Of a stretch of 64,000 nucleotides of DNA, positions 42,775-55,990 are shown piece by piece. Within the stretch, counting starts at the first letter, position 1. Every line of letters starts with the position of its first letter. Where the stretch lies: contig NC_017278.1 in assembly GCF_000236585.1 (NCBI RefSeq), positions 992,001 through 1,056,000 on the forward strand, in the 5' to 3' direction. The notes beneath the pieces were generated by a model. It had not been told where the DNA came from and did no database searches. It worked only from the letters and a program-made list of their open reading frames with translations. The stretch is from Thermus sp. CCB_US3_UF1. Its GTDB lineage: Bacteria; Deinococcota; Deinococci; Deinococcales; Thermaceae. A program made the translations under genes and the position numbers.

Positions 42775-43839
42775 ATGACCGCGCGTTATGTCCTTACGAG
42801 TACCTGTATCCAGTCCGGGACCATGGCCCTTACCCTCTCCCTCCGCCAGCACCTCCTGGGCCGGGAGCGGGTGCGCTTTGTGGACGAGGATGGGGAGGTG
42901 TACGAGGCCGAGGTGGACTGGAAAGGGGGGGTGATCCGGGGGCTTCTCCCTTACTACCAGAAGCGCCGCCTGGGGGTGAACGAAACGGTGTGGCTCCACT
43001 TCCGGGGGGAGGAGGTGGAGCTTCGGGCCACCCCCAGGGGCCAGCCCCGGGGGGAGTCCCCCCGGCCTGAGCGCCACGAGCCCTTGCAGGAGGCCGAGGC
43101 CCGCCCGGAAAGGCGCCGGGTGCGGGTCACCCCCTACCCCAAGGAGGTCCTTTTCCCCCATGGGCCCAAAGGGGCCTTGGAACCCCCGGGGATCACCGAG
43201 GACCTGCGCCGCTTGGGTTTCCTCCTGGAGGGGGGGCCCCCTTGGGTCTACAAGGCCCCCCTGGGCAGGCGGCAGGTGGCCCTGGCCCTCCTGCGCCTGG
43301 GGGAGGGGGAGGCGGCGGCCTTGCGCCCCTTGCGCCAGCAGGGGTTTTACACCGCCTTTTTGGCCCCGGAGTCGCAAAAGGGGGAGGTACCCCAGGGCGT
43401 GGGCTACCTCTCCCCTGAGGCGGTGAACCGCCTGGTGCGCCTGAAGGCCCGCTTTCCCCTCTCCCCGGTGGACGTGGAGGACCTCCTGCGCCAGGGCCGG
43501 GTGGACCTCGAGGCGGTGGAGGCCCTGGAGGACCGGCTGGTGGCGGAGCTTTCCGAACGGGGAGCCCTGGCGGCCTTGCTCCTCCTCCTGGCCAAGAAGC
43601 CCTTGGGGGAGGTGTTCCTCCTGGCGGACCTCGAGGCCGAGGCCCTGGAGGAGGGCCTGATCCCCGAGGTGGTCCGCCAGGGGGTGGAGCTCCTTTCCCA
43701 GCCGCCTTTCCTGCTCCTCAAGCGCCTTTCCCCGGGGGAGTTCTTGCTGCGGCAGGAGGTGGAGGAGGCCCTATCCGACCTCCAGGCCTTCGCCGAGGGG
43801 CTCAAGGGCCGCCTCAGCCGCGTCCGTGGGGGCGCTTGA
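42775..43839 (+). CDS. Conserved hypothetical protein, Thermus type
   Basis: 354 residues from ATG 42775 with GGGAGGTGAT before it. An N-terminal beta-rich region (ERVRFVDEDGEVYEAEVDWKGGVIRGL) resembles an SH3-like barrel, a charged linker (about 95-125) follows, then an alpha-helical C-terminal half rich in Leu/Glu. No motif I can assign. One base after the DnaQ-like gene, so probably cotranscribed; a nucleic-acid role is possible but unsupported. Its 3' end overlaps csaB by 26 bases. Confidence 0.65.
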   Translation: MTARYVLTSTCIQSGTMALTLSLRQHLLGRERVRFVDEDGEVYEAEVDWKGGVIRGLLPYYQKRRLGVNETVWLHFRGEEVELRATPRGQPRGESPRPERHEPLQEAEARPERRRVRVTPYPKEVLFPHGPKGALEPPGITEDLRRLGFLLEGGPPWVYKAPLGRRQVALALLRLGEGEAAALRPLRQQGFYTAFLAPESQKGEVPQGVGYLSPEAVNRLVRLKARFPLSPVDVEDLLRQGRVDLEAVEALEDRLVAELSERGALAALLLLLAKKPLGEVFLLADLEAEALEEGLIPEVVRQGVELLSQPPFLLLKRLSPGEFLLRQEVEEALSDLQAFAEGLKGRLSRVRGGA

Positions 43840-44790
43840 CCGGGGTGGCCTCCCCCAGGGCCAGGTCAAAGCTCTGCCGGGCCCGCTCCTTCAGGGCCGC
43901 CACCTTTTCCCAGTCGGGGATGCGGCCGTACATGGCCGCCTTGGAGAGCTTGATGGGGTCCCCGGGCAGTTCCTGGTAGTAGGCCCCCGTCTCCTTGGCA
44001 AAGGCGGCCACCTTGGGGTCGTAGGAGAGGGCGGCGAAGGGGGTGCCCGCGGCCGCGGCCAGGATGAGGCCGTGGAGGCGCATGGAGATCACGTACCCCG
44101 CCTGGGCCGCCAGGTACAGGACCCGCCGGGGGTCGGAGGTCTTCTCGATGCGGTGCAGGTAGAAGGTGTCCATGACCTCGTCGTCGTAGCCGGGCTGGAG
44201 GAGGAGGACCAGGACCTGCTTGCCCTCGTGCACCAGGTGGTTGGCGGTGATGTAGAGGTTTTTCAGGGCCTCCCGGTCCACCCCGGCCCGGGGGATGACC
44301 AGGACCAGGTCCTCCTCCCGTTTCACCGGGGGAGGGGTGAGGAGGAGGGCGGGGTCCGCCCCCAAGGCGGCGGGGAGGCCCAGGCGCTTGGCGTACTCCA
44401 CGGAGTCCTGGTCGCGGAAGATGAGGGGCACGCCCCTCAGGGCCCGGGCCACCTGGCGCTCCCCCCAAGGGGAGAGGGGCCCCAGGGACTGGTTGAAGAC
44501 CACCACCCGCTTGCGGAAGAAGCGGGCGGTCCTCAGCACGGAGAGGTAGTAGAGGAGGCTTAGGGAGCTGGTGGCGTCCTGCAGGAGGCCGCCGCCCCCC
44601 AGAAGCCAGAGGTCGGCCTGGAGGAGGGCCAGAGGGTTCAGGCGGTGGGCGGCGCGGAGGCCGTGTTCTTCCTGGGTTTTGCGGGGGTCCCCGGAAAGGG
44701 CCAGCACCCTGTGCCCCCTGGCCTTGAGCTCCCGGGCGATGGCCTCGAGGATGGCCTCGTCCCCGGCGTTTTTGAACCCGTAGTACCCGG

Positions 44791-44806
<16 letters not shown>
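43814..44806 (-). CDS. csaB: Polysaccharide pyruvyl transferase CsaB
   Basis: 330 residues. GYYGFKNAGDEAILEAI, LLGGGGLLQDATSS, FNQSLGPLS and VISMRLHGLILAAAAGTPFAALSYDPKV are hallmark motifs. Transfers pyruvate from PEP to secondary cell-wall polysaccharide, creating the ligand for SLH domains of S-layer proteins; Thermus anchors its S-layer and outer envelope this way. Overlaps the following-upstream DUF5693 gene by 16 bases. Confidence 0.93.
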
Positions 44807-48309
<3,503 letters not shown>

Positions 48310-48388
48310 GCCAAACCTCCTCTAAACCCCGCGCTTTGAGCACCCTTGGCCCATCGGGGGTCGGGCTTATTTTACCGGCTCTTGCCGA

Positions 48389-48394
48389 TATACT
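48389..48394 (+). promoter_or_regulatory. -10 element of mscL (putative)
   Basis: TATACT 47 bases before the mscL start; -35 region poor. On the opposite strand TAAAAT (48369-48374) may serve the divergent ATPase gene. Confidence 0.4.
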
Positions 48395-48441
48395 ACTGAG
48401 GACTGGGGCGGCTCAGCCCAAGGGCTATGAAGGTGATACGA

Positions 48442-48810
48442 ATGTGGCAGGGGTTCAAGGCGTTTTTGATGCGGGGCAACGTGGTGGACCTGGCGGTGGC
48501 CGTGATCCTTGGGGGGGCCTTCGGCCAGGTGATGAACTCCTTGGTGGCCGATGTCTTAACCCCTTTGCTCGGGGCCTTGGGTGGGGTTCCTGATTTTTCC
48601 GCGGTCAAGCTGGGGCCCGTGGCCCTGGGGAAGTTCATCAACGCGGTACTGAACTTCCTAGTGGTGGCGGCGGCCATCTACTTCCTGGTGGTGGTGCCCA
48701 TGCAGCAGGTGCAGAAGCGCCTGCGCAAGGAGGAGGCAGCCCCCTCAGAGCCCCCCGAGGAGGTCAGGCTTCTTCGGGAGATCCTCCAGGAGCTGCGGAA
48801 GAGGGCTTGA
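48442..48810 (+). CDS. mscL: Large-conductance mechanosensitive channel MscL
   Basis: 122 residues. MWQGFKAFLMRGNVVDLAVAVILGGAFGQVMNSLV is the N-terminal helix and TM1; TM2 is KFINAVLNFLVVAAAIYFLVVVP; a cytoplasmic helix ends the chain. Pentamer that opens under membrane tension. Start ATG 48442 is preferred over ATG 48427 because AAGGTGAT lies between them. Overlaps the opposing hypothetical gene by 47 bases. Confidence 0.93.
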   Translation: MWQGFKAFLMRGNVVDLAVAVILGGAFGQVMNSLVADVLTPLLGALGGVPDFSAVKLGPVALGKFINAVLNFLVVAAAIYFLVVVPMQQVQKRLRKEEAAPSEPPEEVRLLREILQELRKRA

Positions 48811-49615
48811 GGCGGTTCCACAGGAAAAGGGCCGCGTACCCTAGGCCAAGCTCCGGCCTGGGCTCGAGGGTGACCGAGAGGGCGAAGGCGTGGAAGAGAA
48901 GGCTTTCCAGGGCGTGCCGCGGGGTGCACAGCAAAAGGGCCTTCAAGGCCCCCCCTTGCCGTAGGGCCAGGAGGGCCAGGTAGGGCAGGTAGGGCCAGGG
49001 GCCCGTGGGGAGGCCCAGGGCCGAGGCCCCCAAGGCGGCGAAGGCCAGCCCCCGGGCCCAGGGCAAGGGGTCAGGGTCCAGGGGGTGGAGGCTATCCCAA
49101 AAGGGTTCCGTCTCCCCCGGCCAAGGGGCCTTGAGGAGGAGGAGCCTCCGCCCCTCGTGCCCGCCCAGATACAGGCTGGGCTCGGGGGCCACCCCCAGGG
49201 GGAGGAGGCGGCCAGGGTGCTCCCGAAGCTCCTGGTAGAGGGCCGGGTCCAGGGGGAGGCCGTCCACCAGGAACCAGGTGTGGGGGCGGCCCGAGAGCAA
49301 AAACCCCAAGGCCCTTTCCACCCGGTGCCCCCGGTGGGCCAGGATGCCCGGCCAGGCTTCCGGGGGCTCCCGGAGGAGGCTTGGGCCCCAGGGGGGGCGG
49401 TGGGTGAGGGGGCTGGCCCTTAGGCGGAAGCGCACCTCCAGCCTTTCCCCTTCCCCCAAGGCGAAGCGGGCCAGGAGGTTGTCCCTGGCCTCGTACACCG
49501 CCTCTGGCCTTTGGGAAAGGAAGAGATCCCCCACCTCCTGGCCGGCCAGGGACTGGGGCAGGGGAAGGAGGAAGCTTCCCGCATGGGGGGCTCGGAAGCG
49601 GAGGGCGAGCCGCAC
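48764..49615 (-). CDS. Conserved hypothetical protein
   Basis: 283 residues, no signal peptide and no motif I recognise. The first two thirds look soluble (MRLALRFRAPHAGSFLLPLP); about 185-230 is hydrophobic (GLAFAALGASALGLPTGPWPYLPYLALLALRQGG) and may be one or two membrane helices. Stands alone, divergent from the class V aminotransferase by 23 bases and converging on mscL. The coding frame is consistent with neighbours in base composition. Confidence 0.55.
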   Translation of the reverse strand: MRLALRFRAPHAGSFLLPLPQSLAGQEVGDLFLSQRPEAVYEARDNLLARFALGEGERLEVRFRLRASPLTHRPPWGPSLLREPPEAWPGILAHRGHRVERALGFLLSGRPHTWFLVDGLPLDPALYQELREHPGRLLPLGVAPEPSLYLGGHEGRRLLLLKAPWPGETEPFWDSLHPLDPDPLPWARGLAFAALGASALGLPTGPWPYLPYLALLALRQGGALKALLLCTPRHALESLLFHAFALSVTLEPRPELGLGYAALFLWNRLKPSSAAPGGSPEEA

Positions 49616-49638
49616 AGAGGATACGATACACTCTTCCC

Positions 49639-50697
49639 ATGGAGTGGCTCCTCACCCCCGGACCTGTGCGGCTTCACCCTAAGGCCCTGGAGGCCTTGGC
49701 CCGCCCCCAGCTCCACCACCGCACCGAGCCCGCGCGGGAGCTTTTTCTGAGGGCCCGAAGCCTTCTGCAGGCGGCCTTTGCCACCCAGGGCGAGGTGCTC
49801 ATCCTTACGGGAAGCGGCACCCTGGCCATGGAGGCCCTGGTGCTCAACCTCTTCGCCCCGGGGGAGAGGGTGTTGGTGCCCGTCTACGGCAAGTTCTCCG
49901 AGCGCTTCGCCGAGATTGCGGAAAGCGCGGGGCTTCGGGTGGACCGCCTCGAGCTTCCCTACGGCCAGGTGCCCACCCCCGAAAGGGTGGCCCGCCCCGG
50001 GTACCGGGGGCTCCTCCTCGTCCACTCGGAAACCTCCACCGGGGCCCTGGTGGACCTCCCCGCCTTGGCCCAGGCCTTCAAGGGGGAAAACCCCGAGGGC
50101 CTGGTGGGGGCGGACATGGTCACGAGCCTCCTGGTCTCCCCGGTGGCCCTCGAGGCCTGGGGGGTGGACGGGGCGGTCTCCGGGAGCCAAAAGGGCCTCA
50201 TGTGCCCACCCGGCTTGGGCTTGGTGGCCCTTGCCCCTCGGGCCTTGGAGGGGCTTAGGCCCCGGGGGTACTACCTGGACCTGGCCCGGGAACTCCGGGC
50301 CCAGCGGGAAGGGGAGAGCGCCTGGACCCCGGCCATCAACCTGGTGGGGGCGGTGGCGGCGGTGCTGGAGGAGGTCCTGCCCCGCCTGGAGGACCACCTG
50401 GCCCTCAAGGCCTGGCAGAACGCCCTCCTCTACCGGGTGGGAGAGGAGCTGGGCCTAAGGGCGGTGCCTGTGACCCAAAGCCCGGCGGTGGCCGCCTTTT
50501 ACCTGCCCGAGGGGGTGCCCTACCGGGCGGTCAAGGAGGCCTTTGCCCAGCGGGGGGCGGTGATCGCCGGGGGGCAGGGCCCCTTGCGGGGAAGGATCTT
50601 CCGCCTCTCCCTCATGGGCTCCTACGACCGCTACGAGGCCCTGGGGGTGGCGGCCCTCTTCAGGGAAGCCCTTGGCGATATTCTTCTACCTTCCTGA
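49639..50697 (+). CDS. Class V aminotransferase (serine/alanine--glyoxylate type)
   Basis: 352 residues. TPGPVRLHPKALEAL, ILTGSGTLAMEALVLNLF (PLP phosphate), VHSETSTGALVDL, DMVTSLLVSPV (the Asp on the PLP ring) and SGSQKGLMCPPGLG with the Schiff-base lysine. Resembles PucG/SgaA-type aminotransferases. The exact amino donor cannot be told by eye. The 3' end overlaps the TIGR01440 gene by 38 bases. Confidence 0.85.
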   Translation: MEWLLTPGPVRLHPKALEALARPQLHHRTEPARELFLRARSLLQAAFATQGEVLILTGSGTLAMEALVLNLFAPGERVLVPVYGKFSERFAEIAESAGLRVDRLELPYGQVPTPERVARPGYRGLLLVHSETSTGALVDLPALAQAFKGENPEGLVGADMVTSLLVSPVALEAWGVDGAVSGSQKGLMCPPGLGLVALAPRALEGLRPRGYYLDLARELRAQREGESAWTPAINLVGAVAAVLEEVLPRLEDHLALKAWQNALLYRVGEELGLRAVPVTQSPAVAAFYLPEGVPYRAVKEAFAQRGAVIAGGQGPLRGRIFRLSLMGSYDRYEALGVAALFREALGDILLPS

Positions 50698-51250
50698 GCA
50701 TCTCCTCCCGGGTGTAGACCGCCCGGGCCCCGCCCACCAGCTTGGGCCGGGTCTTGGCGGCGATGAGGGGTGCCTCCCCGATCCGCCTCGAGGGAAGGCG
50801 CAAGGGGACGGCCACGGGCCTCAGGTGCATGCCAATGAGCACCCCGCCGATGTCCATCCCCCCGTGGGCCTGGGCCCGGAGGGACTCCACCATCACCGGG
50901 TCCCGGAAGCGGAGGAAAGCCGCGGTGGCCAGGCTGCCCCCCGCCTTGGGGTGGGGGAAGACCGTCACCTCCTCCAGGCCGTAGGCCCGGGCCGCCTCCC
51001 GCTCCACCACCAGGGCCCGGTTTAGGTGCTCGCAGGCCTGGACCGCCACCCACACCCCCCGCTCCAGAAGGGGGGATAGGAGGCCCTCCAGGATGGCCTC
51101 GGCGGCCTCGAGGCTGGGCCTTGTCCCCACCCGCTCCCCCAGGACCTCGCTGGTGGACCCCCCAAGGACGAAAAGGGCGCCCCGCTCCATGGGGAAGAGT
51201 TCCAAAAACTCCCGGATGGCCCGTTCCGCCTGCCGCTTTAGCCCCTCCAT
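50660..51250 (-). CDS. TIGR01440/YwlG family protein (DUF436)
   Basis: 196 residues. LGGSTSEVLGERVGTRPS, VQACEHLNRALVVEREAA, VFPHPKAGGSLATAAF and AHGGMDIGGVLIGMHLRPVAVPLR are the conserved blocks of this widespread family of unknown function. Last gene of the carB-to-mqnP run, 15 bases after mqnP. Confidence 0.88.
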   Translation of the reverse strand: MEGLKRQAERAIREFLELFPMERGALFVLGGSTSEVLGERVGTRPSLEAAEAILEGLLSPLLERGVWVAVQACEHLNRALVVEREAARAYGLEEVTVFPHPKAGGSLATAAFLRFRDPVMVESLRAQAHGGMDIGGVLIGMHLRPVAVPLRLPSRRIGEAPLIAAKTRPKLVGGARAVYTREEMLRKVEEYRQGLP

Positions 51251-51265
51251 GCCCCCAGGCTACAC

Positions 51266-52114
51266 CTAGAGGAGGAGGTCCAAGACGAGGAAGAGAAACA
51301 TCCCCAGGCTTACCCCTACGTTGGCCTGGAAGAAGGCCACGTCCACCCGGGAGAGGTCCCGAGGGGAGACCAAGCGGTGCTCGTAGAGGAGGAGCCCCCC
51401 CACCAGGAGGAGGCCCAGGAAGTAAAGGGGCCCAGCCCCGTAGGCCAGGCCCGCCTCGAGGAAGGCCAGCCAGGCCAAAAGGTGGGTGGCCCGGGCCAGG
51501 GCCAGGGCCCTAGGGATGCCGAAGCGGGCGGGGATGCTCTTCACCCCGTAGGCCCGGTCAAAGGCGTAGTCCTGGGTGGCGTAGAGGATGTCAAACCCGG
51601 CGATCCAAAGCCCCACCCCGGCCCAAAGCCAGTAGGCGGTGGGGGCAAAGCTTCCCGTGACCGCGATCCAGCCCCCGGCAGCCGCCGCCCCAATGGTGAG
51701 GCCCAGGACGTAATGGCAAAGCCAGGTGAAGCGCTTGGTGTAGGAGTAGCCGGTGAGGAAGAGGACGGCCACGGGCAAGAGCCTTGCGGTGAGGGGGTTT
51801 AGGGCAAGGCCGGCGTAGACCAATAGGACCAGGCCCAAAAGGGCCAGGAGGAGGGTTTCCCCGGGCTTGACCAGCCCCCGGGGCAGGTGGCGGTTTTGGG
51901 TGCGGGGGTTGAGGGCGTCGATCCGCCAGTCGATGAGGCGGTTCAGGGCCATGGCCATGGTCCTGGCCCCCACCATGGCCAAGGTGACCAGGAGGAAGGT
52001 CCGGAATCCCGGCCAGCCCCCTGCCGCCCAGAGCATCCCCCCGTAGGCGAAGGGAAGGGCGAAGAGGGTATGCTCAAAGCGGATGAGTTCCAGGTAAAGC
52101 CGGAGGCGCCTCAC
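51266..52114 (-). CDS. mqnP: UbiA-family prenyltransferase, probable MqnP (menaquinone futalosine route)
   Basis: 282 residues, about nine helices. The two aspartate motifs are [18 protein letters not shown] (about 58-75) and [19 protein letters not shown] (about 175-193). Thermus makes menaquinone by the futalosine pathway, where this UbiA clade attaches the prenyl tail. 4-hydroxybenzoate prenyltransferase is the usual automatic label. Start overlaps panD by 4 bases. Confidence 0.85.
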   Translation of the reverse strand: MRRLRLYLELIRFEHTLFALPFAYGGMLWAAGGWPGFRTFLLVTLAMVGARTMAMALNRLIDWRIDALNPRTQNRHLPRGLVKPGETLLLALLGLVLLVYAGLALNPLTARLLPVAVLFLTGYSYTKRFTWLCHYVLGLTIGAAAAGGWIAVTGSFAPTAYWLWAGVGLWIAGFDILYATQDYAFDRAYGVKSIPARFGIPRALALARATHLLAWLAFLEAGLAYGAGPLYFLGLLLVGGLLLYEHRLVSPRDLSRVDVAFFQANVGVSLGMFLFLVLDLLL

Positions 52115-52473
52115 CCTTTGCGCACCTCCAGGATGCGGTTTTTCTCGTCCACCAGGACCACGGTGGGCTTCAGGGCCCGCGCCTCCTCCTCGGTGAACAC
52201 CCCGTAGGCCACCAGGATCACCAGGTCCCCTGGGCGCACCAGGTGGGCGGCGGCCCCATTGATCTGCACCACCCCCGAGCCCCGGGGGCCAGGGAGGGCG
52301 TAGGTGGTGAGCCGGGCCCCGTTGCTGATGTCGTAGATGTCCACCTGCTCGTAGGGAAGGATGCCAGCGGCGTCCAGGAGGTCTTGGTCCACGGTCACCG
52401 AGCCCACGTAGTGTAGGTCGGCCTGGGTCACGGTGGCCCGGTGGATTTTGGCGTGGAACATCACCCTCTTCAC
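52111..52473 (-). CDS. panD: Aspartate 1-decarboxylase proenzyme PanD
   Basis: 120 residues. Self-cleavage occurs between G24 and S25 (HYVGSVTVD), forming the pyruvoyl cofactor. [20 protein letters not shown] and [16 protein letters not shown] follow. Makes beta-alanine for pantothenate and CoA. 11 bases after rqcH; other pan genes are elsewhere. Confidence 0.97.
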   Translation of the reverse strand: MKRVMFHAKIHRATVTQADLHYVGSVTVDQDLLDAAGILPYEQVDIYDISNGARLTTYALPGPRGSGVVQINGAAAHLVRPGDLVILVAYGVFTEEEARALKPTVVLVDEKNRILEVRKG

Positions 52474-52484
52474 GGGGTCTAAGT

Positions 52485-54035
52485 TTATCCCGCCTCCCCC
52501 TCCCCGGGAAGCGTGCCCTCCACGAAAAGGGTCTTGGCCCCCGTGTAGAGCACCTGCCCGGGGGGGGCTTTGCGGGGCCGCCAGACGTGCTTTTTGCGGG
52601 TGTAGTCCACGGGCACCTGCTTCTCCCCCCGGGCCTTGGAGTGGTAGGCGGCGAGCCTGGCGGCGAAGAGGAGGTCCTCTAGGGGCGGGTTTTTCCCCTC
52701 AGCCTTCAGGATCACGTGGCTCCCCGGTACCCCTTGGGCGTGGAACCAGAGGTCCTCGGAGTGGGCCAGGCGGGTGAGGAGGTCGTTTTCCTTGGCGTTG
52801 CGCCCCACCAGGACGGGGAAGCCCGAGGGGGAGGTGTAGCGCAGGCCCAGCCTGGGGCCCTTGTCCTCCCTGGGCTTCCGGGTAAGGGCCAGAAGCTCCC
52901 CCAGGTCCGCCCGGGCGATGCGGGCCATCTCCGCCTCCAGGGCCCGTACCCTTTCCTCCGTTTTGGGGATGAGGTCCAGGGCCCGCTCCGCCAGCTCCTC
53001 CAGGCGCCTGGCCCGCTCGTAGAGCTTCTTGGCGTTCTCCTGGGGGGTGAGGCCCGGGTCCAGGGGGATGGCCACGGGCTGGCCGTCAAAGCCTTCCAGG
53101 ATCACCTCCTTGGCCCCCTTGGGCACGGCCTTGAGCCGGGCCAGGAGGAGGTCGGCCTTCTGGCGCAAGCCCGCCGCCTCCTCCAGGCGGGCCAGGGCCC
53201 CCTGGTAGTCGGCAAGCCGGGCAAGCAGGGTTCTCTTTTCCCGTTCCAGGGCCTCGAGGAGGGGCTTTCTTAGGGCTTCCTTCTCCTCCTCGGCCCACCT
53301 GGCCCTAAGCTCCTCCGAAAGGGTGGTGCGCAGCCTGGGGTCTTCCACCAGGCCTTTCAGGGCCTGGTAGAGCCTTTCCAGACCCGGTGGGTCCAGGGGG
53401 GTTTCGGGGGTAAGGCCGGCCCGCCGGGCCAGCTCCCGCATCAGCTCCAGGCCCACCCCGTCCACGTGGCGCACCACCGCCTTGAGGGGCTGGCCCAGAA
53501 GCCCCTGGAGGTCCTCTGGGGTAAGGGTCCTGGGGTCCAGCTTGGCGTAGGGGGGTGGGGGGGTGTAGGGGAGGCCGGGCCGCAGCTCGCGGTAGCGGTT
53601 CACCTCCTGGGTGATGACCCGGTCCACCCCCAGGATCCGCCCTTCCTCGTCCAGGAGAAGGAGGTTGGCGTTCCTCCCCGTGGCCTCAAAGACCAGGGTG
53701 GTGGGGGGGGTGTCCACGAACCCCTTTTCCCCGGCGAAGCGCAGGAAGACCACCCGGTCCAGCTTGAGCTGCTCCGCCTCCTTCAGGGGGCCTTTCACCC
53801 GGGCGGCGAGCTGGCGCTGGAAGGGGGTCTTGGCCTCCCCCAGGAGGGTGCCCTCCTCCAGCACCAGGCTTGGGCTTGGGGGCCGGTAGTGGAGGACCAG
53901 GTTGAAGATCCGCCCCGACCGCCCCTTGAGGAGGACCGCCAGGGTGCCCTCCTCGGGGAAGGCCAGGCCCAGGTTGAGGGCGGGCAGCTCGGGGAGGAGC
54001 TCCCGCAAGACGGCATGGATCAGGAGGCCTTCCAT
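52485..54035 (-). CDS. rqcH: NFACT protein RqcH (ribosome quality control, Rqc2 homolog)
   Basis: 516 residues: NFACT-N (about 1-170) with D93-R94 in [11 protein letters not shown], the DR pair needed for Ala-tailing in Bacillus RqcH; HhH and a coiled-coil middle (about 250-370); and NFACT-R (about 400-510) with [16 protein letters not shown]. Binds stalled 50S-peptidyl-tRNA and adds C-terminal alanines that mark the chain for ClpXP-type proteases; tig-clpP-clpX lie 6 kb away. Overlaps trmI by 16 bases. Confidence 0.92.
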   Translation of the reverse strand: MEGLLIHAVLRELLPELPALNLGLAFPEEGTLAVLLKGRSGRIFNLVLHYRPPSPSLVLEEGTLLGEAKTPFQRQLAARVKGPLKEAEQLKLDRVVFLRFAGEKGFVDTPPTTLVFEATGRNANLLLLDEEGRILGVDRVITQEVNRYRELRPGLPYTPPPPYAKLDPRTLTPEDLQGLLGQPLKAVVRHVDGVGLELMRELARRAGLTPETPLDPPGLERLYQALKGLVEDPRLRTTLSEELRARWAEEEKEALRKPLLEALEREKRTLLARLADYQGALARLEEAAGLRQKADLLLARLKAVPKGAKEVILEGFDGQPVAIPLDPGLTPQENAKKLYERARRLEELAERALDLIPKTEERVRALEAEMARIARADLGELLALTRKPREDKGPRLGLRYTSPSGFPVLVGRNAKENDLLTRLAHSEDLWFHAQGVPGSHVILKAEGKNPPLEDLLFAARLAAYHSKARGEKQVPVDYTRKKHVWRPRKAPPGQVLYTGAKTLFVEGTLPGEGEAG

Positions 54036-54793
54036 TTTCTAAAGACCACCAAAAAGGCCGTGTGCCCCACCTGCTGGAAGCGGGGGTGGGCCACGGGAGG
54101 GCGCACCTCCCACTCCCGCCAGGCCACCTCCAAGACCCTCTCCAGCCTAAGGGGCAGGCCCTCTGCTTCCCGCACCAGCTCCAGGACCTGGGTGATGTTG
54201 GGCAGGTAGGCGGCCAGGAGGCGGTCGGGCATCAGGGCCCGGGCCGCCTGGGGCAGGACCTTCCAGGGCTCCATCAGGTCCAGGGCCACCCCGTGGAAGC
54301 TTTCCCCTTCCAGCTGGGCTTCCTCCAGGCTTAGGGCGTGGAAGCGGACGTTTTCCACCCGCCAGAAGGCTCGGACGTTCCTTTGGGCCTGGGCCAGGTG
54401 CTGGGGGCGCTTTTCGTAGCTTTCCACCCAGCCCTCAGGCCCCACGGCCCGGGCCAGGAAGAGGGTGAGCCCTCCGGAACCGGTGCCGGCCTCGAGGACC
54501 CGCATGCCCGGGGCCAGGTCCAGGAGGGCTACCAGGGCGCTGGCGTCCTTGGGGTAGGTGGGGGTGGCGCTCCGCCGCATGTGGAGGACGTACTCCTCCA
54601 GGGTCGGGCGGTGCACGGAAAGCACCTCGCCCAGATGGGTGCGGACCTGCCCCCCGGGGCCGGCCTTTCGGATGGCCTCGTGGGGGACCGTACCCCGGTG
54701 GTGGTGGAAGACCCCGCCCTCCTTGAGCCACACCAAAAAGGCCCGGCCCTTTTGGTCCTTGAGGAGGAAAACCTCGCCTTCCACCCCGCCCAC
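54020..54793 (-). CDS. trmI: tRNA (adenine-58-N1)-methyltransferase TrmI
   Basis: 257 residues. Closely matches T. thermophilus TrmI: VFHHHRGTVPHEAI, SVHRPTLEEYVLHMRRSATPTYPKDASA, VLEAGTGSGGLTLFLARAV (motif I), DLMEPWKVL and HPRFQQVGHTAFLVVF. Methylates A58 (m1A), needed for growth at high temperature. GTG 54793 is chosen next to the stop of the preceding gene; GTG 54784 is also possible. Confidence 0.95.
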   Translation of the reverse strand: MGGVEGEVFLLKDQKGRAFLVWLKEGGVFHHHRGTVPHEAIRKAGPGGQVRTHLGEVLSVHRPTLEEYVLHMRRSATPTYPKDASALVALLDLAPGMRVLEAGTGSGGLTLFLARAVGPEGWVESYEKRPQHLAQAQRNVRAFWRVENVRFHALSLEEAQLEGESFHGVALDLMEPWKVLPQAARALMPDRLLAAYLPNITQVLELVREAEGLPLRLERVLEVAWREWEVRPPVAHPRFQQVGHTAFLVVFRKWKAS

Positions 54794-54794
54794 T

Positions 54795-55652
54795 TTAGCG
54801 GGCAAGCTCCAGGTAGTCCAGCACCTGGGGGAGGTCAAAGGGGTTGGGCACCCGGTAGGGGCCGGCGAAGACCGCCGGGGTACCCCGTAAGCCCAGCCTT
54901 AGGGCCAAGGCCCGCTCCTCCTCCACCTTGGCCCGCACCCCAGGGTCCCTTAGGCATCGGGCAAAGGCTTCCTCCTCCAGCCCCAGGGCCTGGGCCAGGC
55001 CTAGGTAGTCCCCCAGGCGGCCCGCCATTAGGCGGTCGTGGTAGGCCCAGAAGGCCCCCTGGCGGTGGGCGCACTCCGCGGCCATGGCCGCGGGCAGGGC
55101 CTCGGGGTGGATCTCCGTGAGGGGGAAATGGCGGTAGCTGAGGCGCACCTTCCCCCGGGCCGCCCGGGCCTTGAGGGCAGGGAGGACCTCCCGGGCCAGG
55201 CGTTGGCAGAAGGGGCACTGGAAATCGGAAAACACCCGGAGAAAAGGCCCCTGTTGCCCCAGGACCAGGCGGTCCTGGCCGAAGGCGCTTTCGGGCACGC
55301 TTACGGGGGCCACCCGGGCCCACAAGCCCTCACCCAGGGATAGCTCCAGCAGGTGGGCCTCCCCCAGGCGAAGGGTGAGGCGCTGGCCCGTGAGCCTGGG
55401 GGCGTTTTGCGCGTACCAACTGAGGAAGGCCTGCCCCAGGGCCTCCCCGGTGGCCTTTTCCAGCAGGAGGGCTAGGAAGGCCGCGTTCCTGGGCCCCTGG
55501 TAGGTGGCGGCCAGGAGGCGGCCATTCCGGGCTTCCACCTCCACCCTGGCCCCGGGCGGGGGTTCGCCCAGGGCCCGGGTAAAGGCCTCCACCGGCCTGG
55601 CGGTCTGGGCCAGGGCCAGGCCCAGGAGGAGCCCTAAGGCCAGCCCCCTCAT
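54795..55652 (-). CDS. Secreted DsbA/DsbG-like thioredoxin-fold protein
   Basis: 285 residues with signal peptide MRGLALGLLLGLALAQ. An N-terminal domain of about 110 residues precedes a DsbA-like domain (about 135-280): LRVFSDFQCPFCQRLAREVLP with the CPFC active site, YRHFPLTEIHPEAL, and the cis-proline loop LRGTPAVFAG. Likely periplasmic thiol oxidase or isomerase. Overlaps darA by 4 bases. Confidence 0.88.
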   Translation of the reverse strand: MRGLALGLLLGLALAQTARPVEAFTRALGEPPPGARVEVEARNGRLLAATYQGPRNAAFLALLLEKATGEALGQAFLSWYAQNAPRLTGQRLTLRLGEAHLLELSLGEGLWARVAPVSVPESAFGQDRLVLGQQGPFLRVFSDFQCPFCQRLAREVLPALKARAARGKVRLSYRHFPLTEIHPEALPAAMAAECAHRQGAFWAYHDRLMAGRLGDYLGLAQALGLEEEAFARCLRDPGVRAKVEEERALALRLGLRGTPAVFAGPYRVPNPFDLPQVLDYLELAR

Positions 55653-55978
55653 ACCTTGAAGAAGCCTTCCACCGGCAGGACGAAGACCACCGCCCCCCCC
55701 ACCTGCACCTCCACCGGCTGGGCCAGGAAGGGGTCAGGGGCTTCGGATAGGGGGAGGCCCCGGGTCACCAGGCGGGTGCGGGTGCGGCACTTTTCCCGGA
55801 TGAGATCCAGCACCTCCTCCACCCGGTCGTCCTCCAGGCCGATGAGCAAGGTGGTGTTCCCTTCCCGGAGAAACCCCCCCGTGGAGGCCAGCTTGGTGGA
55901 CTGCAGGCCCCGCTCCATCAGGGCCTTGGTGAGCCCGGGAGCGTCGGTGTCCTGCACGATGGCCACGATGAGCTTCAT
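55649..55978 (-). CDS. darA: PII-like cyclic-di-AMP receptor DarA (DUF970)
   Basis: 109 residues. MKLIVAIVQDTDAPGLTKAL, TKLASTGGFLREGNTTLLIGL (the T-loop/ligand segment) and GGAVVFVLPVEGF match the c-di-AMP-binding PstA/DarA family. Trimeric sensor with unknown target. Lies 12 bases after carB, a link between nucleotide signalling and an early pyrimidine/arginine enzyme that may be only positional. Confidence 0.92.
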   Translation of the reverse strand: MKLIVAIVQDTDAPGLTKALMERGLQSTKLASTGGFLREGNTTLLIGLEDDRVEEVLDLIREKCRTRTRLVTRGLPLSEAPDPFLAQPVEVQVGGAVVFVLPVEGFFKV

Positions 55979-55990
55979 TTGCGACCCATT

